A stretch of DNA of 22,500 nt from Symbiodinium natans (Eukaryota > Sar > Dinophyceae > Suessiales > Symbiodiniaceae): contig CAJNDS010002257.1 of the NCBI GenBank assembly GCA_905221605.1, positions 1,150,422 through 1,172,921 of the forward strand, given 5' to 3'. The notes below the pieces were generated by a model. The model searched no databases, was not told the DNA's origin, and saw only the letters and a program-made list of their open reading frames with translations. The position numbers and the translations under genes were made by a program. Shown here in pieces: positions 8,496 to 15,513 of the stretch (the stretch's first letter is position 1; every line of letters starts with the position of its first letter).

Positions 8496-8905
8496 CCCTC
8501 AATCCTAAACCCTAAGCTCCTGAACCCTAAAAGATCCAAAACCCTCTCAACCCTAAACCCCCTAGACTCAAACGTTCAACCGCAAACCCTATACCCTAAT
8601 ACCCTGAGCACCCTAAAGCCACTAAACTCTGACCTTGAACCGCAAACCCTATACCTAAACACCCTAAAGTGAAAACAAAAACTGAACCCTAAACCCAAAA
8701 CCCAAAACCCTAAACCCTAAATCCTCTAAACTCGAACCTTAAACTGCAAACCCAAGACCAAAATACCCTACACCTCCTAAGCCGTCTAAACTCTAACCTT
8801 ACACTGCAAGCCCTATGCCTAAAAGCGCTAACGCGCCCGAAACCAAACCCTAAGCCCTAAGCCCTAAACCCTAAACTCTAAACCCTAAACCCTAAACCCC
8901 TCAAA
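8496..8905. repeat. Degenerate CCCTAAA tract
   Basis: Strongly diverged CCCTAAA-like units throughout. Two copies of an about 60-base unit with AACCGCAAACCCTATACC occur near 8577 and 8637. Short frames here are repeat artefacts. Confidence 0.8.
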
Positions 8906-8908
8906 TCC

Positions 8909-8968
8909 TGATCGTCCCCTCCGGCGCACCTCGACCGGCTGCTCCACTTGCAGGGTGGTTGGCACCTT
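8909..8968 (-). CDS. VEVP-type (alveolin-like) exon or fragment
   Basis: The frame reads KVPTTLQVEQPVEVRRRGRS. VEQPVEV is alveolin-repeat-like, though less exact than the modules at 3520 and 4126. Its DNA (GTCGAGG...GCGCCGGAGG) matches the module at 10626-10682, so the two are homologous copies. In minus sense it follows AAAGAAAG, giving an AG|G border directly after a CCCTAAA unit. Confidence 0.4.
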
Positions 8969-8972
8969 TCTT

Positions 8973-9113
8973 TAGGGTTTAGGGTTTAGGGTTTAGGGTT
9001 CAGGGTTTAGGGTTTAGGGTTTAGGGTTTAGGGTTTAGGGTTTGGGGTTTGGGGTTTGGGGTTTTAGGGTTTAGGGTGTAGGGTGTAGGGTGTAGGGTGT
9101 AGGGTTTAGGGGT
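8973..9113. repeat. TTTAGGG tract with TTTGGGG and GTGTAGG blocks
   Basis: Runs of TTTAGGG, then TTTGGGG, then GTGTAGG units. Confidence 0.9.
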
Positions 9114-9126
9114 ACTGCCCCCCCCT

Positions 9127-9222
9127 CTCTACTACCCGAGGTTCCCCCGCTTTTCAGGCTATTTCTGGATAAGTTATTGAAGGGGGGAACCAAATAGGGG
9201 GGGGGGGGGGGGTAGTATAGAG
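9127..9222. repeat. Imperfect inverted repeat with long G run
   Basis: CTCTACTACCC (9127-9137) pairs with GGGTAGTATAGAG (9210-9222), and GGTTCCCCC (9140-9148) with GGGGGAACC (9183-9191). A run of 16 G lies at 9197-9212. A second small hairpin (GGGAACCC and GGGTTCCC) follows at about 9234-9272. No gene is seen in 9114-9275. Confidence 0.6.
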
Positions 9223-9275
9223 GGTTGCTTGAAGGGGAACCCGTGGCTCTCTTTTCCAAGTAGGGTTCCCTCAAC

Positions 9276-9415
9276 ACCTTAGGGTTTAGGGGTTTAAGGG
9301 TTAAGGGTTTAAGGGTTAAGGGTTGAGGGTTTAGGGCTTGGGGCTTAGGGCTTAGGGTTTAGGGTTTCGGGTTTAGGGTTTAGGGCTTGGGGTGTGGGGT
9401 TTTGGGGCTTAGGGA
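9276..9415. repeat. TTTAGGG-type tract
   Basis: Mixed TTTAGGG, TTAAGGG, CTTAGGG and CTTGGGG units. Confidence 0.85.
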
Positions 9416-9502
9416 TCGAAGGGCTCCTGCAAGCACGTGACCAGTGGCTCGCGGAGGTTCTCTCCCTGGGCTCCATCTCCTTCCTTCAGGAGACGGAGGG
9501 CT

Positions 9503-10051
9503 TCATACCCACTTTGGGGTAACTTCAAGCCCTTTTTCCAGGAGAAGGGGACGGCCCTTCACCAAAGTTGCACAAGATCCCGAATAGAGCTGGTGGCAGG
9601 GCCCCTGAATTTGCATGGAACGCTTCTTTTTCACGACCTTGCAGACCGAGCCGTCTCCACGCCACTTCCTGCTCTCTGCACTGAGTCTCCACCACCTGTC
9701 CGCTGCATTGATTGTCCAAGAGAATTCCGGAGATGCATCTCCCAGGGCAGCGACACTGGAGCCGGAACAGCAAAGTCCAGCGACGGAAAGGCACAGGAAT
9801 CTGTGGTGAAACCAGGCTGGCCCAAGACCCAAGCTAAGGGTGGACTTCGGCAGGGGTCTCTGCAGGAGCGGCGCTAGCATGTCAATCTGTTCAAGCACTC
9901 CCAGGGCTGCATAGTCGGTTGTTCGATGTCTGCAAGCTGGGAGGCTTAGGGGCGGTCTCATGCTTAGCAAAAGGAAGTGCAAAGAGTTTGGCTGCTGGCT
10001 GTTGCAGCTTTTCCCACTCTTTCCCGCGAACCTCGAAACGCCCGGGTTCAA
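9503..10051 (-). CDS. Hypothetical open frame, family unknown
   Basis: A frame of about 180 codons is open on the minus strand in the largest non-repeat island of the left half. It has no ATG at its upstream edge; the first in-frame Met is about 30 residues in. The C-terminal half looks most protein-like (FSWTINAADRWWRLSAESRK, then a basic KVVKKKRS). An overlapping plus-strand frame at 9437-9877 is a competing reading. It could be an exon of a larger gene or chance. I see no conserved motif. Confidence 0.25.
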   Translation of the reverse strand: MNPGVSRFAGKSGKSCNSQQPNSLHFLLLSMRPPLSLPACRHRTTDYAALGVLEQIDMLAPLLQRPLPKSTLSLGLGPAWFHHRFLCLSVAGLCCSGSSVAALGDASPEFSWTINAADRWWRLSAESRKWRGDGSVCKVVKKKRSMQIQGPCHQLYSGSCATLVKGRPLLLEKGLEVTPKWV

Positions 10052-10240
10052 CCCTAAAATTGTAAGGGTTGTGCCTCGGACCTTTAAGGTCGTACCCTTG
10101 GGTTTGGGGGACCCTTGTTAAAGGTCCTTAAGGTAGTGTAAGGGCCATATTAGGAGTACATGAAGAGTAAACGCTTTGGGAGGTTTATTGGGCTTGATGA
10201 GCTTCATGGCTTCTGATACGGCTTTATGGGGTCTTTACAG
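10052..10240. other. Unique stretch, no gene seen
   Basis: It contains several AAGGTCC/GGACCTT-like short inverted elements (near 10080 and 10120) but no convincing frame or RNA. Confidence 0.3.
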
Positions 10241-10350
10241 TTTGAGGGTTTAGAGGGTTTAGAGGGTTTAGAGGGTTTAGAGGGTTTAGAGGGTTTAGAG
10301 GGTTTAGAGGGTTTAGAGGGTTGTGAGGGTTTTGAGGGTTTTGAGGGTGT
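10241..10350. repeat. Homogenised TTTAGAGGG (9-mer) array
   Basis: About eight tandem copies of TTTAGAGGG, then TTTTGAGGG variants. This is a 2-base-expanded form of the telomere unit. The unique stretch 10351-10510 has no gene. Confidence 0.9.
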
Positions 10351-10510
10351 AGGGCTTAGGGTGCCAAGTCAGTGAGGTCAGGAGACAAGACCTGCTGCTT
10401 CAGATTCACAGCTTCTTGGTGGATCTAAGGCAGGGCTGGAAGAGTCGCCAAAACGCGAGTGGGTTGCACGTCTGGGTGTTGCGACTCAATCTGAGGGTTG
10501 AGGGTTGGAA

Positions 10511-10622
10511 CCTAAACCCTAAACCCTAAACCCTAAACACTAAACCCTAAACCCTAAACCCTAAACCCGAGACCCTAGACCCTAGACCCTAGACCCTAGA
10601 CCCTAAACCCTAAACCCTAAAC
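10511..10622. repeat. CCCTAAA tract with CCCTAGA block
   Basis: CCCTAAA units with about five consecutive CCCTAGA units in the middle. Confidence 0.95.
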
Positions 10623-10625
10623 CCT

Positions 10626-10682
10626 CCTCCGGCGCCCGGCCTCGACAATTCGCTCTTGCGCCCGGAGCTCGACCTGGCGCAG
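10626..10682 (-). CDS. VEVP-type (alveolin-like) exon or fragment, degenerate
   Basis: The frame reads LRQVELRAQERIVEAGRRR. QERIVE matches the alveolin repeat core, but the VP that should follow is replaced by AG. The DNA after GTCGAG is shared with 8909-8968 and with 586-600, suggesting either that the exon ends at GTCGAG or that all three copies share a decayed end. It is bordered by CCCTAAA (left) and TTTAGGG (right). In minus sense GGAGGAG|GGTTTAGGG supplies a GT within the first telomere unit. Confidence 0.4.
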
Positions 10683-10685
10683 AGG

Positions 10686-10980
10686 GGTTTAGGCGGGTTT
10701 AGGGTTTAGGGTCTTCGGGTTTCGTGTTTAGGCGGGTGTACGGTTTAGGGTTTATACCTGGGACTCTTTTACCTACGGTGTGATGGATTATACCTACTGA
10801 AATAAAGGGGTAGGGTTTAGGGTTTCGGTTTAGGGTTGGGTTTTAGGGTTATGCGACGGAAGAGATTGCGGCTTTGGGGGTGCGGAAGGCTATGTCATGT
10901 AGGCTCTAGCAGACCTAAGCCACCCCTAAACCCTGCGTAAACACTAAAACCAAAACCCTAACCTTAAACCCTAAACCCCG
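10686..10980. repeat. TTTAGGG-type and CCCTAAA-type tracts with unique loops
   Basis: Degenerate TTTAGGG sequence (10686-10755 and 10811-10855) is interrupted by a unique 55-base stretch. A unique stretch 10856-10925 and CCCTAAA-like units to 10980 follow. No gene is seen. Confidence 0.75.
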
Positions 10981-11059
10981 TATAAATGTTGCAAGGATCA
11001 CAAGGGAGGTTCACTGTTAGTTGGGAGTCGGCACTGCAGTCCATCGTATAGCCGCATAG
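10979..11059 (-). CDS. Cys-rich coding-like segment, probable exon
   Basis: Twenty-seven codons read LCGYTMDCSADSQLTVNLPC and continue DPCNIYT. Four cysteines and varied residues without low complexity suggest real coding sequence. In minus sense it follows CTCTAAG (acceptor-like) and runs into GGGGTTTAGGG, which supplies a GT. CCCTAAA-like sequence lies on the left and TTTAGGG on the right. I do not recognise the protein; the spacing could fit an extracellular Cys-rich domain, but that is speculation. Confidence 0.4.
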
Positions 11060-11070
11060 CTTAGAGCCAC

Positions 11071-11470
11071 AAGGGCTTAGGGTTTAGAGTTTAGAGTTTA
11101 GGGTTTAGGGTTTAGGGCTTAGGGTTTAGGGTTTAGGTTTTAGGGCTTAGGGCTTATTGGGTTTGTAGAGACTATAGGTTCGACAGGGTTTAGGGGTTTT
11201 GGGTATTGGGCTTAGGGAACGAAACGAAATGTCCAGGATTGGGAGTCCTTTTGAGAGCGAAAGGGGGAAGGGATGAGGGGCCGGGGCTTGGGGTCTTAGA
11301 TGGTCTTAGGGCTTTCGGGTTTGCGAGTTTTAGGGTTGCGGGCTTTTGGGTGTTAGGGTCTTAGGGTTTCAGGGTTTTCGGGTTTGAGGGTATTAGGGTT
11401 GGGGATGACACCCTACACCCTGCAAACCCTAAACCCTGAACCCTAAACACTAAAACCTACACCCTAAAAC
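11071..11470. repeat. TTTAGGG-type tracts then CCCTAAA tract
   Basis: TTTAGGG units to about 11165, degenerate G-rich repeats with a unique AG-rich stretch to 11404, then a flip to CCCTAAA/CCCTGCA units to 11470. No gene is seen. Confidence 0.75.
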
Positions 11471-11550
11471 GGTTTGCGTAGTGGGAAGATTGGGGGAGCC
11501 GTCCCATGCGTTCAGGAGAGGGGGGTAAACGGGCAGCATTCCCAAACCCA
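11471..11550 (-). CDS. Coding-like segment, probable exon
   Basis: An 80-base segment reads GLGMLPVYPPLLNAWDGSPN and continues LPTTQT in one open minus-strand frame. It has the best splice-like borders in the window: upstream CCCTAAG|T, where the telomere unit itself has an A-to-G change that makes the AG, and downstream ACC|GTTTTAGGG. CCCTAAA lies on its left and TTTAGGG on its right. I do not recognise the protein. Confidence 0.45.
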
Positions 11551-11560
11551 CTTAGGGTTG

Positions 11561-11995
11561 AGTGATGGTTTAGGGTTTTAGGGTTTAGGGTTTAGGGTTT
11601 AGGATTTAGGGTTTAGGGTTTAGGGTTTAGGGTTCAGGGCTCAGGGTTTAAGACTTCTCTGGTAGACATGTATACGAACCCCTATGTACATCTAGATTTG
11701 GGTTTTTCTAAAGGGTCCCTTAACCGCAAAACCCTCATTCCTAAACCCCAAACCTAGACCCCGAAACCCTTAAACCGTAAACCACCTAAACCCCAAACCC
11801 CCTAAGCCCTAAACCCCCCAAGCCCTAAACACCCCAAACCCTAAACCCCCTAAACCTGAACCCCGAACCCTAAACCCTAGACCCCTGAACCCCGAACCCT
11901 GGACCCTACACTCCTAACTCCTATGAACGCTGAAAGGGCCCAGGGTTGGCTGCCGGTTTGGGTTTAGGGTTTAGGGTTTAGGGTTTAGGGTGTGT
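11561..11995. repeat. TTTAGGG tract, loop, degenerate CCCTAAA tract, TTTAGGG
   Basis: TTTAGGG (11561-11650), a unique loop, CCCTAAA-like units (11721-11910), a 45-base unique stretch, then TTTAGGG (11956-11995). The stretch 11911-11955 is too short and ambiguous to call coding. Confidence 0.85.
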
Positions 11996-12003
11996 CAGGG
12001 GAG

Positions 12004-12041
12004 GGCGCGCGCTCGGGTGTGAAACACCCCGGGCCGCGCGC
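12004..12041. other. GC-rich stem-loop
   Basis: GGGTGT and ACACCC pair around GAA, extended by GCGCGC on both sides. It is strong but of unknown role, within a unique 90-base stretch between telomere-like tracts. Confidence 0.5.
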
Positions 12042-12159
12042 TCGCGTTGCCCGTCAACCCACCCCGGCCACCCAAACTATACTCTATTAGGGTTTAGGGT
12101 TTATGGAATTTACTTTCTTGTGCTCTGATGCTTGCTTTGATGTTTTTAAAGTTGCGCTG

Positions 12160-12996
12160 TTAGGGTTTAAGCTGGGGTTGGGGGTAGCCTCGGCCCTTTT
12201 CGGGCCTTCGGCGTGTCAGGGCCCGTAGAGGCCCTTATTTATTTGAAGGTCAGGGAAACCCTTTGTGTCTGCTTTTGGATTCCCCTTCTTTAAGGGCCTC
12301 AATTAAGCATCGATTTCACTACCAAAAAATCGCATTTTTCATTGCGGGTACGGGCATCCTGGGGTCCCCCTTCTTTTAGGGGGCCTTTTGAAGCCTTTTG
12401 AAGTATTTTGGTGGCTCTTGGGGTCTCTCGGGGCCTTGTTCGGACCTTCGGCGTGTCAGGGGCCGTAGAGGCTTTATTCATTTAAAGGTCAGGGAACCTA
12501 TTAATGAGTTTTTCGCCAATGAGTCTTTCAATCGCTAGGGTTTAAGCTCGGGTTCGGGGTAGCCTCGGCCCTTTTCGGGCCTTCGGCAAGTTAGGGCCCG
12601 TAGAGGCCCTTATTTGCTTGAAGGCCTTCGGGTTTTGCGGTGTTAGGGTTTAAGCTGGGGTTCGGGGTAGCCTCGGCCCTTTTCGGGCCTTCGGCACGTT
12701 AGGGCCCGTAGAGGCCCTTATTTGCTTGAAGGCCGTCGTAGGGTTTTGCGTGTCAGGGTTTAGGCTGGGGTTCGGGGTAGTTTCGGTCCTTTTCGGGCCT
12801 TCGGCACGTGGGCCCGTAGAGGTCCTTGCTGATTTAGGGGGAGCCATCGATTTCAATACTAAAAGGCGGGCAGGGGCTAAAAACAATGTTTTCAATATTC
12901 TCATTGTGGGCACGGACAAATCTTGTGGTCCCCCTTCTTTTAGTGGGCCTTTTGAAGCTTTTGAAGCTTTTGGTGGCTCTTGGCGCCTCTTGGGGG
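12160..12996. repeat. Composite tandem satellite (units A and B)
   Basis: Unit A (about 80-110 bases, core CGGGCCTTCGGC and GGGCCCGTAGAGGCCC) occurs near 12160, 12421, 12537, 12643 and 12755. Unit B (starting ATCGATTTCA, with CCCCCTTCTTTTAG and TTTTGGTGGCTCTTGG) occurs near 12307 and 12844. The order is A-B-A-A-A-A-B. Unit A contains GGCCCTTTTCGGGCC, a small hairpin. Open frames here are short and not conserved between copies. Confidence 0.85.
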
Positions 12997-13139
12997 CTTC
13001 CTAGGCCCTTAGCCGAGCCCTGGTTGGGGGGGCCCTTGGCAGGGTGTTAGGCCAAGGGGGCGTATTGTTGGGGGTTCTTGACGGTCTTGGCCGGTCCTTG
13101 AGTCCTTGGCTCCCTTGGCTTGGGGGGTTCTTGGCCTGC

Positions 13140-13608
13140 GCCCTTGGCCAAAGGCCCCCCGGGCCAAGGGCCCCCCGGGCCAAGGGCCCCCAGGGCCAAG
13201 GGCCCCCGGGCCAAGGGCCAAGGGCCCCCCGGGCCAAGGGCCCCCCGGCCAAGGGCAAGGGTCTGCAAACCAAGGGCTTCCCGGCCAAGGGTCCCCGCCA
13301 AGGCAAGGGCGCCCCAGGCGGGGGGCCCTTGGCCTGGGGGGGCCTTGGCCCGGGGGGCCCTTGGCCCGGGGGGCCTTGGCCCGGGGGGCCCTTGGCGCGG
13401 GGGGCCCTTGGCCCGGGGGGGCCCTTGGCCCGGGGGGCCCTTGGCCGGGGGGGGCTTGGCCCCAGGGCCCTTGGCCCGGGGGCCCTTGGCCCGGGGGGCC
13501 CTTGGCCCGGGGGGCCCTTGGCTTGGGGGGCCCTTGGCCCGGGGGGCCCTTGGCCCGGGGGGCCCTTGGCCCGGGGGGCCCTTGGCCCGGGGGCCTTGGC
13601 CCGGGGTT
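13140..13608. repeat. 16-bp GC-rich minisatellite in two opposed halves
   Basis: Units of GGGCCAAGGGCCCCCC fill about 13140-13312. From about 13318 the same unit runs in reverse complement, GGGGGGCCCTTGGCCC, to 13608. The whole can fold into one long hairpin. Frames of up to about 250 codons on both strands (collagen-like Gly-Pro) arise because the unit has no stop in any frame; they are not genes. Confidence 0.95.
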
Positions 13609-13770
13609 GGAAATGTGAAAAAGCCCCCAAAATCACGAAATTGAGCAACCAGCCTGCCTGGACCCCTCGCCAGCCTCCTGGTCCAGGAATCCAGCTACCA
13701 GGGACCAGGGGGCCCCCGGGGGGGGGCCCGACAAACCCTGAACCCAAAACCCTGAACCGACCTCAAGGGT

Positions 13771-14004
13771 TACGATTTGGGGTTATACTTTAGCTACGCT
13801 AAAGGTGGTCTGGGTGCCGGCCATCCCTTAGCCGAGTACTGACGTTGTCGTAAAAAAGGCCGATGTCCGTTGGCCTGTCCAGGACAGACGGTGAGGCTTA
13901 ACCCTCACCTTTCCGTTTCTCTTTTCGCTTGGGCGCTCGGGCTGTAAGGCCCTCGGCCGAGCGTTCGGGGTCTGTCGCTCGACGGAAGCGACCCCTCACT
14001 TAGT
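13771..14004. ncRNA. Cluster of stem-loops, possible structured RNA
   Basis: Four adjacent perfect stems lie within 121 bases: CTGTCC/GGACAG (13875-13887), GGTGAGG/CCTCACC (13890-13909), CGCTCGG/CCGAGCG (13934-13963) and GGGGTC/GACCCC (13967-13995). They do not match a tRNA, 5S or snRNA that I know. Short frames on both strands are open, so coding is not excluded. The strand is unknown. CCCTGAA-type sequence lies left and TTTAGGG right. Confidence 0.25.
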
Positions 14005-14680
14005 TTAGGATTTAGGGTATAGGGTTCAGGGTTCAGGGTTCAGGGTTTAGGGTTTAGGGTTTAGGGTTTAGGGTTTAGGGTTTAGGGTTCAGGGTTCAGG
14101 GTTTAGGGTTTAGGGTTTAGGGTTTAGGGTTCAGGGTTTAGGGTTTAGGGATCAGGGGTTGGGAGTTTTGGGTTTGGGACTTAGGTTTAGGGTTTAGGGT
14201 TCAGGGTTTCGGCTCGGACTTAAGCCCCAACCCTCCAGCGCCCCCTCGCCACCCTGGGCATCCCCCCCAACATAGTGGGAGTGTCTCTGAAAGAGGCGAC
14301 ATGTGGCTTAGGGCTTAGGGCTCTTAGGGCTCTTAGGGCTCTTAGGGCTCTTAGGGCTCTTAGGGCTCTTAGGGCTCTTAGGGCTCTTAGGGCTCTTAGG
14401 GCTCTTAGGGCTCTTAGGGCTCTTAGGGCTCTTAGGGAGGCTTAGGGACTTACGGACTTAGGGCTTGGGCTTAAGGGTTAGGGTTGGGCTTAGGGACTTG
14501 GCTTGGAAGGCAGTTGCCACTAGGCCCCATCTGGAGTGGATGGGCGCATGCCAAACCTGAGATCGTGAGCTGAACTCACGCATGGCGCGCTCTGGGGTTC
14601 AGGCTCTGGGGTTTAGGGTTTAGGGTTCAGGATTTAGGGTTTAGGGTTTGGGGCTTAGGGCTTACGGTTTAGGGACCTCT
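14005..14680. repeat. TTTAGGG/TTCAGGG tracts and a CTCTTAGGG (9-mer) array
   Basis: TTTAGGG and TTCAGGG units occupy 14005-14220. About 13 tandem CTCTTAGGG units lie at 14311-14436, with degenerate repeats to 14680. The unique stretches 14221-14306 and 14500-14600 show no gene; the latter has a CGTGAG/CTCACG hairpin. Confidence 0.9.
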
Positions 14681-14689
14681 GAACACGCA

Positions 14690-14935
14690 TGGGATAGGGT
14701 ATGGCGCGCCCAGGGTATACTTAGGAAACACAACCCGTCAGCTTCTGAGAATCCTGACTAGTGTCCACACTCTCGGGCCATGTCGTCCACACCCCCCCCC
14801 CCCTCTCGCTTCATGGCCATATAACGGAATCCCTACCCTTCATATACTCCTGATATGGCCCTGATATTCTTTAAAAAGGGTCCCCAAACCCGAAAGTACA
14901 ACCTTAGAGGTCCAAGGTAATTAGTCCCATGACAT
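14690..14935. other. Unique stretch, no gene seen
   Basis: It contains a run of 13 C near 14789-14801 and an AGGGTCC-like stretch. It may be the 3' edge of the retroelement or its insertion site. I could not find a terminal repeat. Confidence 0.3.
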
Positions 14936-15130
14936 TCACCGGACGTTTCTCTTGGCACCAGCTTTGTTCGGAGCATGCCGTTTGCAACTTACGACGTGCG
15001 CGTCAAGCCACCCGCTCACACGCTGGAGCAGCTCATCTTTCGACATGCGCCGTCGCCACTTGCAGAGCCTTCCGTAGTCCTGATCGCTCTTCGGAACATG
15101 GATACTATCCCGAGTCGGAGTCTGTCTGAT
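14936..15130 (-). CDS. Short coding-like frame downstream of the retroelement
   Basis: Sixty-four codons are open between a TGA at 15131 and a TGA at 14936-14938. The middle reads DYGRLCKWRRRMSKDELLQR, and an ATG lies in RRRMSK. Composition is protein-like and basic. It lies about 400 bases past the RNase H stop on the same strand in a different frame. It may be a remnant of a further element ORF or an unrelated exon. Plus-strand frames over the same bases (14929-15196) are alternative readings. Confidence 0.25.
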   Translation of the reverse strand: MRQTPTRDSIHVPKSDQDYGRLCKWRRRMSKDELLQRVSGWLDAHVVSCKRHAPNKAGAKRNVR

Positions 15131-15290
15131 TCACACAGAGTAGTTACGGCTGGCTGCGAAAACATGCCTCAAAGAGTGCCCAAGAAGTCCTTGTGAGCCT
15201 GCACGGCAGAATCTCTCAAAGGGCCAATGCACTTGCAACTCAATCTCTTCACCTCCATCAAGGCCTTACTTCATTGATAGCCGGGGAATC

Positions 15291-15513
15291 AAATAAACAT
15301 ATCGGCGACTGCATGCAGATTTGGTTTTTCTGCGGCCAACAAAGCCGTACTGAATCGCATTGGCAGAATTAAGGCAAAAGTTGGCAGCTGATAATAGAAC
15401 ACAGACATGATAGCATCAGGAGTGTGACTCACCCAACGCTGCTCCGATGTATTCACACTTTTCTGCCAACGATGCTCGACTGTCCACACGGTTCGGCTGG
15501 TGCCGCATGCTCC
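15291..15513 (-). other. In-frame open continuation after the RNase H stop
   Basis: Directly after the TGA at 15514-15516 the same frame stays open for about 74 codons and includes YYQLPTFALILPMRFST. This suggests the ancestral protein may have been longer, or that it is chance. No motif is recognised. Confidence 0.2.

Noticed and set aside
1-12100. CRISPR array or bacterial tandem repeat system
   Set aside because: The repeats are 7-base telomere-type units without unique equal-length spacers; nothing bacterial is seen.
13001-13793. Long overlapping open frames (up to about 250 codons) with Gly-Pro, collagen-like sequence on both strands
   Set aside because: They come from a stop-free 16-bp GC-rich minisatellite read in several frames on both strands; nothing suggests selection for protein.
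15342-15356. 15-base sequence CAACAAAGCCGTACT also present near 21626, a possible terminal direct repeat of the retroelement
   Set aside because: The match stops at 15 bases, and the second copy lies beyond a telomere-like tract outside the element, so chance is a fair explanation.
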